This document shows, one piece after another, positions 1 to 9,031 of a DNA stretch of 64,000 nucleotides. Made by a program: the position numbers and the translations under genes. The notes beneath the pieces are model-generated. The model had not been told where the DNA came from. It did no database searches and saw nothing but the letters and a program-made list of their open reading frames with translations. Each line of letters opens with the position of its first letter. The first letter of the stretch is position 1. This DNA is from an uncultured Massilia sp. Its GTDB lineage: Bacteria; Pseudomonadota; Gammaproteobacteria; Burkholderiales; Burkholderiaceae_D. The stretch lies in contig NZ_CAJYEB010000016.1 of the NCBI RefSeq assembly GCF_913773735.1, positions 1 through 64,000 on the forward strand, written 5' to 3'.

Positions 1-2
1 AC

Positions 3-185
3 GTGAACGGCTGGCACAGCCGCTTCAAGACCTGGCTGCTGCGCTTTCGCGGCGTGGCCAGCCGCTACCTGATCGACTACTCGGGCTGGCAGCGGGTGCT
101 GGACGACAAACGGCTGACGACGCCGGCACTACTGCTGCGGGCAGCGGTCCAGTTTGGCAAGCAGCTGGACAGGAAACGCAATTAA
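3..185 (+). pseudogene. IS1595/ISXO2-like transposase, C-terminal end (cut by window edge)
   Basis: The last 60 residues of a reading frame that is already open at the left edge. The segment around WHSRFKTWL followed by RFRGVASRYL and a GW pair matches the conserved C-terminal block of ISXO2-like transposases (IS1595 family), which carry a DDE-type catalytic domain. The catalytic residues would lie to the left of the window, so it cannot be told whether the gene is intact. No terminal inverted repeat is obvious in the 16 bases between the stop codon and the rhlE terminator. It is typed as a pseudogene only because just a fragment is visible. Confidence 0.65.
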
Positions 186-201
186 CGCGAACAGCGCCTA
201 C

Positions 202-230
202 AAAAAAAAGCCCCCGCACGGGGCGGGGGC
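202..230 (-). terminator. Rho-independent terminator of rhlE
   Basis: Read on the minus strand, an 8 bp G/C stem (GCCCCCGC pairing with GCGGGGGC, 5 base loop) is followed by eight T residues. It lies 42 bases beyond the rhlE stop codon. Confidence 0.85.
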
Positions 231-271
231 GATGTCGGCGCACCCGTCCGGGTGCGTTCAACGCTGCAAGA

Positions 272-1792
272 TCAACGGTCGCCGAAGCTGCGGCGCGCGC
301 CGTCGGCCGAGCGCGGGTGCGCGCCATAGCCGCTGCGTTCGCGGCGCTGGCCGCCTTCGCCGGCGCCGGCACCGCGGAAGCCGCCTTCGGCACGGAAACC
401 GCCTTCGCGACGCGGGCCGGCGTCGGGACGGAAGCCTTCGCGACGCTGGGCGTCGGCGCCGCGATAGCCGCCGCCTTCGCGCGGTGCGCCTTCCTTGTGG
501 AAGCTGCGCTGGCCCGGCTTGCCGTGGGCGTTACGGCCGTCGCCCGGCTTCCAGCCCGGACGGGTGGCCGAACGCGGCGCCGGGGCGCGCTTCGGCTCGA
601 AGCCCTCGACCACGTCGACCGGGATGGTCTGCTTGGTGAAGCGCTCGATGCGGCGCACGTTGAGGCTCTCGGCGTGGTTCACCAGCGACACGGCGATGCC
701 GTTGCGGCCCGCGCGGCCGGTACGGCCGATGCGGTGCACGTAGTCTTCCGGGAACTTCGGCAGGTCGTAGTTCACCACGTGGGTGATGTTCGGCACGTCG
801 ATGCCGCGCGCGGCGACGTCGGTCGCCACCAGCACCTTGACGCGGCCGCGGCGCAGGCCGTCCAGGGTACGGTTGCGCGCGCCCTGGTGCATGTCGCCGT
901 GCAGCGCGGCGGCCGAGAAGCCGGCGATGTTCAGGCGGTCGGCGATCATGTCGGCGTCGCGCTTGGTGGCCGTGAACACCACGGCCTGGTCCAGCGTCTC
1001 GTCGCGCAGCAGGTGGTCGAGCAGGCGGTTCTTGTGCGACAGGTCGTCGACGAAGTGCACCTTCTGGGTGATGTTCTCGTGGCGCTGGGTGGCGCTGGCG
1101 ATCTGGATCACCATCGGATCCTTGGTGATGCGGCGCGCCATGTTGCCGACGACGCCATCCAGCGTGGCCGAGAACAGCATGGTCTGGCGCGAGGCCGGGG
1201 TGGCGGCGACGATCTTTTCGATGTCCTCGATGAAGCCCATGTCGAGCATGCGGTCGGCTTCGTCCAGCACCAGGATTTCCAGTTGCGAGAAGTCGATCTT
1301 GCCCGATTCCATGTGGTCGATCAGGCGGCCCGGCGTGGCGACCAGGATTTCCGGGTTCTTGGCCAGCAGCTGCATCTGCTTCGGATACGGCATGCCGCCC
1401 AGGATCGAGACGGCGCGGATGCGGCGCATGAAGGCCGTGTACTGCTCGGTGGCGTTGGTCACCTGCAGCGCCAGTTCGCGCGTCGGGGTCAGCACCAGCA
1501 TCTTCGGCTGGGCCGCCTTGAAGCGGACGCGTTCGCCGCGGGCGCGCGCCGCCTGGGCTTCCTGGGCCGGGGTGCGGCCGGCGGCAGCCGGTTCGAGGTT
1601 GGCGAACTTGTTCAGCGCCGGCAGCATGAATGCCGCGGTCTTGCCGGAGCCGGTCTGCGACGACACCAGCAGGTCGCGGCCGGCGATGCCCGCCGGGACC
1701 GCCTGTTCCTGCACCGGGGTCGGTTTTTCGTAGCCAGCCTGCTCGACTGCCTTGACGATGGACGCGTGTAAGCCTAATGCTTCAAAACTCAT
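272..1792 (-). CDS. rhlE: DEAD-box ATP-dependent RNA helicase (RhlE type)
   Basis: A 506-residue DEAD-box helicase that unwinds short RNA duplexes using ATP, acting in ribosome assembly and RNA turnover. The Q motif (GYEKPTPVQ) sits at about residues 20-28 and motif I (SQTGSGKT) at 45-52. PTRELA, DEAD, SAT and HRIGRTGRAG follow in the usual order, so both RecA domains are complete. An extra Ala/Arg-rich stretch (about residues 68-92) lies between motifs I and Ia, as in other betaproteobacterial RhlE proteins. The C-terminal 110 or so residues are Arg/Gly-rich and low complexity, a typical RNA-binding tail. The gene stands alone with its own terminator. RhlE is preferred over DbpA or SrmB from overall resemblance. 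Confidence 0.9.
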   Translation of the reverse strand: MSFEALGLHASIVKAVEQAGYEKPTPVQEQAVPAGIAGRDLLVSSQTGSGKTAAFMLPALNKFANLEPAAAGRTPAQEAQAARARGERVRFKAAQPKMLVLTPTRELALQVTNATEQYTAFMRRIRAVSILGGMPYPKQMQLLAKNPEILVATPGRLIDHMESGKIDFSQLEILVLDEADRMLDMGFIEDIEKIVAATPASRQTMLFSATLDGVVGNMARRITKDPMVIQIASATQRHENITQKVHFVDDLSHKNRLLDHLLRDETLDQAVVFTATKRDADMIADRLNIAGFSAAALHGDMHQGARNRTLDGLRRGRVKVLVATDVAARGIDVPNITHVVNYDLPKFPEDYVHRIGRTGRAGRNGIAVSLVNHAESLNVRRIERFTKQTIPVDVVEGFEPKRAPAPRSATRPGWKPGDGRNAHGKPGQRSFHKEGAPREGGGYRGADAQRREGFRPDAGPRREGGFRAEGGFRGAGAGEGGQRRERSGYGAHPRSADGARRSFGDR

Positions 1793-2161
1793 TGTTTAAT
1801 TTACTCTCGATAGTTCGGTGAGCGCTCCCGCACGGCGACTGGCGCACGACACGGCAACGCGGAATAGCAACGCGAGCCAACAAACGAAATGACTCAAAGA
1901 CAAAGAAATTTCGGCACAAAAGCTTTGCGCCGGGACGGTGCCATGGACTCGGCACGCAGGGCGGGAGGGCTTTATGAATGGGCGCTGATAGACGCCGGGG
2001 CTTGCGAAGCTGCTGATTGTACTGCTATCCGGTGAGCTGCTTCGTCATGGGAACGTACGGACTTTGCGTAACGTCAAACGACTGGGGGAAATCTGTATAT
2101 TGCAGCGCACAACCAGCACTATACCTGAAAATACGAAAGCGTGCACGGGCATGTGCGATTC
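1793..2161. other. Intergenic region upstream of rhlE
   Basis: About 430 bases lie between the rhlE start and the next gene; the hairpin at 2162-2190 falls in the same gap. The stretch nearest rhlE (1850-1925) is noticeably AT-richer than the coding DNA. On the minus strand a TACAAT hexamer lies at 2016-2021, but no convincing -35 box is seen at the right spacing. No open frame here has a plausible ribosome binding site or protein-like composition. Confidence 0.4.
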
Positions 2162-2190
2162 GCGCCCGCGGCCGCCGGGGCCGCGGGCGC
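2162..2190 (-). terminator. Strong GC hairpin downstream of the small secreted protein gene
   Basis: A perfect 12 bp stem (2162-2173 with 2179-2190) with a 5 base loop lies 34 bases past the stop of the 64-residue gene. There is no T-run on either side, so it would be a factor-assisted or weak terminator or an mRNA 3' stabiliser. Confidence 0.5.
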
Positions 2191-2223
2191 ATGGGCGATC
2201 GGGGATGCCGATCGCCGGACCGC

Positions 2224-2418
2224 TTACTCGATCGTGCAGCTGCCCGGCGGGTAGTGGCAGAGCCGGCTGAACGTGGTACAGGCGTTGGCGTCGCCGGCGG
2301 CGCAGTCGAGCCGCATGTATTCGCAGGTGACGCAGTCGGGCGCGGCCCAGGCGCTGACCGCCGCCGACAGGCCGATGCCCAGGCCCAGCGCAAAGACGGC
2401 TTTCTTGAGAGTGATCAT
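2224..2418 (-). CDS. Small secreted cysteine-rich protein
   Basis: A 64-residue protein with a clear Sec signal peptide: a KK pair, a hydrophobic core, then an Ala-rich cleavage region near residues 23-26. The mature part is only about 38 residues and holds six cysteines at 29, 32, 39, 47, 54 and 61, which could form three disulfides. It resembles small periplasmic proteins of unknown function in related Burkholderiales, but no function is recognised. Upstream of the ATG a GAGA-type ribosome binding site is weak but plausible. It lies between rhlE and mltD, all on the minus strand. Confidence 0.65.
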   Translation of the reverse strand: MITLKKAVFALGLGIGLSAAVSAWAAPDCVTCEYMRLDCAAGDANACTTFSRLCHYPPGSCTIE

Positions 2419-2539
2419 TGTGTTCTCGCTTTCAAAAATGTTTCGAAAGAAGGAGTGTTCCTCAGTTGAGGTTTCACAATGTTATCAGGAAGAAATCACC
2501 CGGTGCGGGTAATTGCGGCCGGCGCCAGCCGGCCCCGGC

Positions 2540-3907
2540 TCAGCGGCGCTTGCGGCCGTTGGCGTTGACGGCGGGCTTGCGCGACACGCGGCTCTTGATC
2601 TCGGCCACGGCATGCGCGGCGCGCGCCTTGATGCGCTGCACACCGCTCATCTTGCCCTTGCGCGACTCGCCGCGGTCGGCCTCGAGCAGCATCTGCGCGT
2701 TCTCGACGATGTTCTCGGTGATGTCGTTGTGGGCCGTCGCCTCGGTCCTGGGCACCAGGATCGTGGAGCCGGCCTTCAGGCGCATCTGCGGGGGGATGTT
2801 GTTGGCCTGGCGGATGACTTCCGGCGTGGTGCCGAACTTCGAGGCCAGCGAGGCGATGTTTTCCTTCGCCGAGGTGATCTTGTGCGTGGTCCAGGACGAC
2901 AGCGCCTGGCCCCATTGCGCCAGGTTCAGGTGGAACTTCTCGGCGTTTTCCTTGGGCAGCAGGATCTGCGAGTCGCCGGCGATCACCGGCTTCTTGAACT
3001 GCGGGTTGAGCGCCTTGAACTCGTCGATCGACATCTCGGCCAGCTGGGCCGCCACGGCCAGGTCGATGTCCGAGGTCTTGTCGACGGTGGTGAAGTAGGG
3101 CTGGTTGTCGATCAGCGGCAGCGACACGCCGTACTGGCCCGGATTGGCGATGATGTTCTTGACGGCCTGCAGGCGCGGCACGTAGTTGCGGGTTTCCGCC
3201 GGCATCAGCTCGGACAGGCTCTCGAAGTCGGTCGGCTTGCCGAGCGAGCGGTTGCGCTGGATGGCCTTCTGCACATTGCCTTCGCCCCAGTTGTACGCGG
3301 CCAGCGCCAGCTGCCAGTCGCCGAACATCGTGTACAGGCGCTGCAGGTAGGTGAGGGCGGCGTCGGTCGAGGCCAGCACGCCGCGGCGCTCGTCCTTGAA
3401 CATGTTCTGCTGCAGGTTGAAGGTCTTGCCGGTGTCCGGCACGAACTGCCAGATGCCGGCCGCGTTGGCGGTCGACAGCGCCTGCGGGTTGAACGCCGAT
3501 TCGATCACCGGCAACAGCGCCAGTTCGGTCGGCATGCCGCGCTTTTCCAGTTCCAGCACGACGTGGTAGAGGTACAGCGAGGCGCGGCTGGAGATGCGGG
3601 CGAGATTGTCGGGACGGCTGGCGTACCACTGGACGTGCTTGGCGACCAGCGTGTTGTCGACGTCGGGGATGGCGTAGCCGCTGCGGATGCGGGCCCACAG
3701 GTCCGGATCGCGGTAGTCGTCGGACTTGACGGCGGCCAGGGCCTGCGGCGATCCGGCGCGGGTGGCGCCGCTGCCGACGGTGCTGCTGCCCAGGGTGCTG
3801 CCGCCGAGGGCGGTGGCGCCCGGCGCGCTGTCGGCGGCGTGGCCCGGCAGGGTGGCGATCAGGAGGACGACGGCGAGGGCTTGCGAAATGCGGGTCGTTT
3901 CGTACAT
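2540..3907 (-). CDS. mltD: Membrane-bound lytic murein transglycosylase D
   Basis: A 455-residue exported peptidoglycan lytic transglycosylase (SLT family 1D), which cleaves the MurNAc-GlcNAc bond with formation of an anhydro ring. An N-terminal signal sequence ends near residue 24; no lipobox cysteine is visible, so anchoring as in E. coli MltD is not evident. A Gly/Ser/Thr-rich linker follows (about 29-55). The catalytic glutamate is in LLPVIESAF (Glu136), followed by the AGIWQF and AAYNWGEGNV signatures. One LysM-like peptidoglycan-binding repeat is recognisable at about 347-392. The C-terminus is basic. The start is supported by a GGAAAG just upstream. Confidence 0.9.
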   Translation of the reverse strand: MYETTRISQALAVVLLIATLPGHAADSAPGATALGGSTLGSSTVGSGATRAGSPQALAAVKSDDYRDPDLWARIRSGYAIPDVDNTLVAKHVQWYASRPDNLARISSRASLYLYHVVLELEKRGMPTELALLPVIESAFNPQALSTANAAGIWQFVPDTGKTFNLQQNMFKDERRGVLASTDAALTYLQRLYTMFGDWQLALAAYNWGEGNVQKAIQRNRSLGKPTDFESLSELMPAETRNYVPRLQAVKNIIANPGQYGVSLPLIDNQPYFTTVDKTSDIDLAVAAQLAEMSIDEFKALNPQFKKPVIAGDSQILLPKENAEKFHLNLAQWGQALSSWTTHKITSAKENIASLASKFGTTPEVIRQANNIPPQMRLKAGSTILVPRTEATAHNDITENIVENAQMLLEADRGESRKGKMSGVQRIKARAAHAVAEIKSRVSRKPAVNANGRKRR

Positions 3908-4337
3908 GGCTTTCCAGTGTTGCGTTCAGGAACGTCAGGACTGACGAGTAAGGGAGGCAGTGTACGGACCAGTCCGCGCGTCAGTCAAGAATTATGTCGG
4001 CTCGGTTACAAAAAACCTTGTCTATCCTTTTTGATCATGGCGTGTTCCCCTTGGTCAATACGCAAGGGAGTATGGTCGCGTTATCGCTCGCCTTTGCTCT
4101 ATGAAACCGGATGGATTTTCGGATACACCCAGGGAGTACCTTGGGGCGTCGCGTTGCGGGCGCGTCCCGGGGGCGACGCCATGCGCCCCGCGCTGGCCGC
4201 CGCGGCGGCTAATACCAGATGCGCCAGCCGTGCCTGCCATGCTGGCCGGGCCAGGCGTTTCGTCCATGAGCGCACGCAAATGCGCGTACAATGCCGCGTC
4301 TGCACGACGCATTTTTGTATTTTCTGAAAGCCTTACC
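3908..4337. other. Intergenic region between mltD and the DUF1415 gene
   Basis: About 430 bases between divergent genes. It holds AT-richer DNA near 3985-4090 and a TACAAT hexamer about 50 bases before the DUF1415 start, a likely -10 box without a clear -35. The open frame running through the right part has coding-unlike composition and no start signal. Confidence 0.4.
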
Positions 4338-4907
4338 ATGAGCACTGCCAACCTCCATGCCGACGACGACGCCATCGTCGCCGCCACCCGGCGCTGGCTG
4401 GAACGCGCCGTCATCGGCCTGAATCTTTGTCCGTTCGCCAAGTCGGTCTATATCAAGGAGCAGGTGCGCTTCGTCGTCTCGCCGGCGCGCACGCCGGAAG
4501 ACTTGCTGGAAACCCTGATGAACGAGCTGCAGGCGCTGGCCGACACCGATCCGGACAAGACCGACACCACCCTGCTGATCCACCCGTTCGTCCTGAACGA
4601 CTTCGTCGACTTCAACGAATTCCTCGACGTCGCCGATGCCGCGGTCGAGGACATGCAGCTGGACGGCGAGCTGCAGGTGGCGAGCTTCCACCCGGACTAC
4701 CAGTTCGCCGACACCGATCCGAACGACATCTCGAACTACACGAACCGCGCGCCGTACCCGATCCTGCACCTGCTGCGCGAGGCGAGCATCGACCGCGCCG
4801 TGGAAGCCTTCCCGGACGCCGCCGACATCTTCGAGAAGAACATCGACACCATGGACAAGCTCGGCCACGAAGGCTGGGACAAGCTCGATGTCGGACCGGC
4901 CCGCTGA
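4338..4907 (+). CDS. DUF1415 family protein
   Basis: A 189-residue cytoplasmic protein of the DUF1415 family, widespread in Beta- and Gammaproteobacteria and of unknown function. The family hallmark near the N-terminus is visible: a WLERAVIGLNLCPFAK segment (about residues 15-30). Later come HPDYQFAD and a YTNRAPYP segment. The start at 4338 is chosen because the conserved domain begins 13 residues later; an open frame extends 79 codons upstream but has no family resemblance. It overlaps the start of the DUF1289 gene, suggesting coupled translation. Confidence 0.85.
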   Translation: MSTANLHADDDAIVAATRRWLERAVIGLNLCPFAKSVYIKEQVRFVVSPARTPEDLLETLMNELQALADTDPDKTDTTLLIHPFVLNDFVDFNEFLDVADAAVEDMQLDGELQVASFHPDYQFADTDPNDISNYTNRAPYPILHLLREASIDRAVEAFPDAADIFEKNIDTMDKLGHEGWDKLDVGPAR

Positions 4908-5106
4908 GGCCGCGGGGGAGCGCCCCCTGCCCGAACGCCCGGACACGCCGTGCGTCGCGGTCTGCTCGACCACCTTCGACGAGATCTGCCGCGGCTGCGG
5001 GCGCACCGTGATCGAGGTGGCGACCTGGGTGGCGATGAGCCGCGAGGAAAAGGAAGTCGTGTGGGTGCGCATCCTGGGGCAGGGCTACCCGCGCCGCAAT
5101 ACTTGA
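4888..5106 (+). CDS. DUF1289 family small cysteine protein
   Basis: A 72-residue protein with the DUF1289 pattern: PCVAVC, then a short loop, then CRGCGRT, followed by a helix with WVAMSREEK. The four cysteines look like a metal or Fe-S site, but the family function is unknown. The ATG lies inside the last codons of the DUF1415 gene (20 base overlap in another frame), which argues for translational coupling. Its stop is only 15 bases from the end of the convergent DUF1993 gene. Confidence 0.8.
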   Translation: MSDRPAEAAGERPLPERPDTPCVAVCSTTFDEICRGCGRTVIEVATWVAMSREEKEVVWVRILGQGYPRRNT

Positions 5107-5121
5107 ACCGCCGTCCCGTCC

Positions 5122-5628
5122 TCAGACGCTGCCGATGAAGTCGCGCTTGCCGATGTCCAGCCCGTTGTGGCGCAGGATGTCGTAGGCGGTGGTGGCGTGG
5201 AAATAAAAGTTGGGCAGGGCATAGTGCAGCAGGTAGGCCTTGCCCTTGAAATGGCGCTCGCTGGCGCCGCTGCCGATGGTCACGTCGCGGTCGGCGCCGG
5301 CGTCGACCGCCTCGCGCGCCACGCTGTCGAGGAAGGCCAGGGTCTTTTCCAGGCGCGCGCGCAGGCCGGCGAAGTCCTGCTCGACGTCGTCGTAGCGCGG
5401 CACGTCGACGCCGCCCAGGCGCGCCGCCGCGCCCTTGGCGAAATCGGTCGCCAGCTGGACCTGGCGCAGCAGGGGGAACATGTCCGGGAACAGGCGTGCC
5501 CGCAGCAGCGCGTCCGGTTCCAGCTTTTTCGCATCCACGTGGGCTTCGGCCTTGTCCAGGATGGCAACCAGGCTGCCCAGGATCTGCCGGAACAGGGGGA
5601 TCGAAGCGTCGTACATCGACATCGTCAT
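5122..5628 (-). CDS. DUF1993 family protein
   Basis: A 168-residue cytoplasmic protein of the DUF1993 family, related to DinB-like four-helix bundles. The N-terminus (SMYDASIPLF) and the C-terminal HYALPNFYFHATTAYDILR segment are the family signatures. The start at 5628 is fixed by a strong GGAGGAG ribosome binding site about 6 bases upstream; the open frame continues further but without such a signal. Function is unknown. It is convergent with the DUF1415-DUF1289 pair. Confidence 0.85.
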   Translation of the reverse strand: MTMSMYDASIPLFRQILGSLVAILDKAEAHVDAKKLEPDALLRARLFPDMFPLLRQVQLATDFAKGAAARLGGVDVPRYDDVEQDFAGLRARLEKTLAFLDSVAREAVDAGADRDVTIGSGASERHFKGKAYLLHYALPNFYFHATTAYDILRHNGLDIGKRDFIGSV

Positions 5629-5848
5629 CAGGTACTCCTCCATAAAGATGCCGATGATAGCAAAGCCCGCGCCCCGTCGTGGCGACGCGCGGCGTGGCGG
5701 CGCGGTCACGCAAAGGCGCGATCGCCGCCATCGGTCACCACATTTAAGTGACTTATGGCAACTTTTGTGTGCATAATCGAATACCGAACACCTATTGATA
5801 TGCCTCAACGCGCCGCTCGTCCGTTGCGATCCGCGGCTTTTTCTATTT

Positions 5849-8800
5849 ATGTTCATTAGGCAATTCATCTCCAGGATGGCGCCGCGCGCCCTGCCTTCCC
5901 GCCTCGCCCGCCTGTACGGGCGATCGCTGTATGGCGCCCTGCTGCTGATGCTGTTCGGCGGCATGGCCATGCCCGCGCTGGTGGGCGGCTACCTGCTGAT
6001 CGGCGTGCAGGAACAGCGCGAGTCGGCGCGCGCGCTCGACGACACCCTGCAGCGCAACGCCGACATCCTGGCGCTGGGCATGCAGGAACCGTTGTGGAAC
6101 ATGAATGCCGACGCCGCGCGCTCGCTGGTCGATTCGGTGATGCGCGATCCGTCCGTCCTGCGCGTCCTGGTGCGCGCCCAGGACGGCGAGGAGGTGGTCG
6201 ACCAGCGCGTCCCGGTCCAGGCCGGTGGCCGCGTGCTGCGCGCCGAGCGCAACGTGACGGTGCGCGGCCAGCCGATCGGCCGCGTGCTGGTCGAGATGGA
6301 CGACAGCCGCAGCGAGCACGACCTGCGCGTCAAGCAGTGGCGCTACGCGATGGTGCTGGCGGGCCAGCTGGCGGTGTCGCTGCTGTTGATCGTGGTGCTG
6401 CTCAAGCGCCGGCTGGCGGCGCCGCTGCGCACCCTGATGCGCTTTTCGGACCGCCTGTCGCGCGGCAAGTTCGACGCGCCGCTGGTGCTGACGGCGCAGG
6501 ACGAACTGGGGCGCCTCGGGCGCCAGCTCGAACGCATGCGCATCGCGATCGGCGAACTGTTCGCGGACATCGGCCGGCGCGAGGAGCGCTTCCGCACCAT
6601 CGTGACCCAGGTGCCGGGCGCCGTGTTCCGCGCCCGCGCCGGCGGCACCATCGACTTCGTCAGCGAGGCGATCGAGGAGATCTCCGGCTGGCCGGCGCGC
6701 CGCTTCATGGGCGAGGGCACGGACTGCTGGATGGACCTGGTCTGTCCCGAGGACCGGCGCAACTACTACCGCCTGCTCAAGGAGGCGACCCAGGCCCGGC
6801 GTCCGTACCAGGTCGAATACCGCATCGTCGACGCCTTCGGCATCGAGCGCTGGGTGCTCGAGAGCGGCCAGCCGGGCGGCGACGGCAGCGGCACCTGGGT
6901 CGACGGCATCATCTCCGACATCAGCGAGCGCAAGTACAACGAGATGCGCATCGAGGCGCTGCTGGCCGAGCAGGGCGCGGTGCTGGACAACGTCATGTTC
7001 GGCATCCTGCACGTGCGCAAGCGCTACGTGGTCTCGACCAACCGCCGCTTCGACGAGCTGTTCGGCTACGACGAGGGCGACCTGGCCGGCGATGCGCTGG
7101 TGGTGCTGTTCCCCAGCGTCGACGACTACGCGCGCGGCGAGGAGGAATGCATGCCGGTGCTGACGGCCGGCCGCGACTTCACCGGCGAACTGCAGTTCCG
7201 CCGCCGCGACGGCAGCCTGTTCTGGTGCATGGTGAGCGGGCGCATGCTCGATCCCGAGCAGCCGGACGAGGGCAGCATCTGGGTGTTCGCCGACGTCAGC
7301 GAGCGCCGCGCCGCCGAGGAAAAGCTGCGCCTGTCGGCCACCGTGCTCGAACACATCGCCGACGGCGCGATGGTGATCGACGCCGAGGGCCGCATCGTGG
7401 CCGTCAACCCGGCCTACACGCACATCACCGGCTACACCGAGGCCGAGACGCTGGGCACCTGGTCGGTGCTGGCGCGCATCGGCCGCCCGGAAGACGCGGC
7501 CTACGCGGGCATCTGGCGCGACCTCGAGGAATCCGGCTTCTGGCAGGGCGAACTGCGCAGCCTGCGCAAGGACGGCGAGGCCTACCTCGAATCGCTGACG
7601 GTATCGGCGGTGCGCGACGAGCAGGATGCCGTCACCCACTACGTGTGCGTGTTCAGCGACATCACCAGGGCGCGCGCCTCGCAGGACCAGCTCGACCACC
7701 TGGCGCACCACGACCCGCTCACCGGCCTGCCGAACCGCCTGCTGTTCCACGACCGCCTGCAGCATGCGATGGCGCGCGCGGCGCGCAGCGGCTGCCAGCT
7801 GGCCGTGATGTTCATCGACCTGGACCGCTTCAAGAACGTCAACGACACGCTCGGCCACCACGTCGGCGACGAACTGCTCAAGCAGGTGGCGGCCGCGCTG
7901 TCCGCCTGCCTGCGCGAAGGCGACACGCTGGCGCGCCTGGGCGGCGACGAGTTCATCGTGCTGCTCGAGGACGTCGACGGCGCGCGCGGCGCGCGCATGG
8001 TCGCGGAAAAGCTGATGCGCCTGTTCGAGCGGCCGGTGCTGGTGTCCGACTACGAGCTGTTCGTCACCGGCAGCGTCGGCATCAGCCTGTACCCGCACGA
8101 CGCCGTCGACCTGAACGTCCTGATCCGCAATGCCGACGTCGCCATGTACCAGGCCAAGGCGCGCGGGCGCAACGGCTACCAGCTGTACGCGCCGTCGATG
8201 GAGGGCGAGGGCGCCATGCGCCTGCGCCTGGAAGCCCTGCTGCGGCGCGCGATCGAGAAGGACGAGATCAGCCTGGCCTACCAGCCGCAGGTGGAGATCG
8301 ACAGCGGCCGCCTGATCGGCGTGGAGGCGCTGGTGCGCTGGCACAATCCGGAGCTGGGCCACGTGTCGCCGTCGCGCTTCATCCCGCTCGCCGAGGACAT
8401 CGGCTTCATCGGCCAGCTCGGCAACTGGGTGCTGGAAGAAGCCTGCCGCCAGATGGTGCGCTGGGAAGAGGCCGGCCTGGCGGTGCCGAAGATGGCGGTC
8501 AACCTGTCCGGCCGCCAGTTCGACCGCGGCAGCGTGGCGCCGCAGGTGGCGCGGGTACTGGCCGACACCGGCCTGGCCGCGCGGCGCCTGCAGCTGGAGG
8601 TGACGGAATCGGTCATCATGAACACCGGCGACGCGCTGCAGTACATTAACGACCTGCACGCGGTCGGCGTCGGCCTGGCCATCGACGATTTCGGCACCGG
8701 CTATTCCTCGCTGGCCTACCTGCGCCAACTGCCGGTGCAGACGCTGAAGATCGACCGCAGCTTCATCAAGGACATCGCCGCCGGCGCGCAGGGCGACGCC

Positions 8801-9031
8801 GGCGAGCAGGCCAACCAGGAAGCCATCGCCATCGCCATCATCCAGCTCGGCAAGAGCATGAACCTGTCGGTGATCGCCGAGGGCGTCGAGACGGCCGAGC
8901 AGGCCGCCTTCCTGCTGCGCCAAGGCTGCAACCGCGCCCAGGGCTACTTGTACGGCAAGCCGGTGGCGCCGCAACAGCTGCTGGACGCGTGGAAGGACGA
9001 CGATGCGCAGCGCGAACGCCGCCGTGCCTAG
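5849..9031 (+). CDS. Membrane-bound PAS-GGDEF-EAL c-di-GMP signalling protein
   Basis: A protein of about 1060 residues that makes and/or degrades cyclic di-GMP at the inner membrane. Order: transmembrane helix (about 18-42), periplasmic sensor (about 45-165), second helix (about 167-187), HAMP-like linker, then three PAS/PAC domains starting near 245, 370 and 495. The GGDEF domain has an intact GGDEF near residue 698, preceded by the RxxD inhibition site REGD. The EAL domain starts near 790 and has GVEALVRW (EAL near 825), EVTES, DDFGTGYSSL and EGVET, so both catalytic centres look complete. The start is uncertain: 5849 and 5876 are ATGs and an upstream TTG at 5795 is also open; none has a strong ribosome binding site. 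Its end overlaps the next gene by 29 bases. Confidence 0.9.
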   Translation: MFIRQFISRMAPRALPSRLARLYGRSLYGALLLMLFGGMAMPALVGGYLLIGVQEQRESARALDDTLQRNADILALGMQEPLWNMNADAARSLVDSVMRDPSVLRVLVRAQDGEEVVDQRVPVQAGGRVLRAERNVTVRGQPIGRVLVEMDDSRSEHDLRVKQWRYAMVLAGQLAVSLLLIVVLLKRRLAAPLRTLMRFSDRLSRGKFDAPLVLTAQDELGRLGRQLERMRIAIGELFADIGRREERFRTIVTQVPGAVFRARAGGTIDFVSEAIEEISGWPARRFMGEGTDCWMDLVCPEDRRNYYRLLKEATQARRPYQVEYRIVDAFGIERWVLESGQPGGDGSGTWVDGIISDISERKYNEMRIEALLAEQGAVLDNVMFGILHVRKRYVVSTNRRFDELFGYDEGDLAGDALVVLFPSVDDYARGEEECMPVLTAGRDFTGELQFRRRDGSLFWCMVSGRMLDPEQPDEGSIWVFADVSERRAAEEKLRLSATVLEHIADGAMVIDAEGRIVAVNPAYTHITGYTEAETLGTWSVLARIGRPEDAAYAGIWRDLEESGFWQGELRSLRKDGEAYLESLTVSAVRDEQDAVTHYVCVFSDITRARASQDQLDHLAHHDPLTGLPNRLLFHDRLQHAMARAARSGCQLAVMFIDLDRFKNVNDTLGHHVGDELLKQVAAALSACLREGDTLARLGGDEFIVLLEDVDGARGARMVAEKLMRLFERPVLVSDYELFVTGSVGISLYPHDAVDLNVLIRNADVAMYQAKARGRNGYQLYAPSMEGEGAMRLRLEALLRRAIEKDEISLAYQPQVEIDSGRLIGVEALVRWHNPELGHVSPSRFIPLAEDIGFIGQLGNWVLEEACRQMVRWEEAGLAVPKMAVNLSGRQFDRGSVAPQVARVLADTGLAARRLQLEVTESVIMNTGDALQYINDLHAVGVGLAIDDFGTGYSSLAYLRQLPVQTLKIDRSFIKDIAAGAQGDAGEQANQEAIAIAIIQLGKSMNLSVIAEGVETAEQAAFLLRQGCNRAQGYLYGKPVAPQQLLDAWKDDDAQRERRRA

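Noticed and set aside
2017-2512. Overlapping small frames on both strands near 2.0-2.5 kb
   Set aside because: Only the 64-residue frame at 2224-2418 has a signal peptide and ordered cysteines; the others are Arg/Ala-rich shadows.
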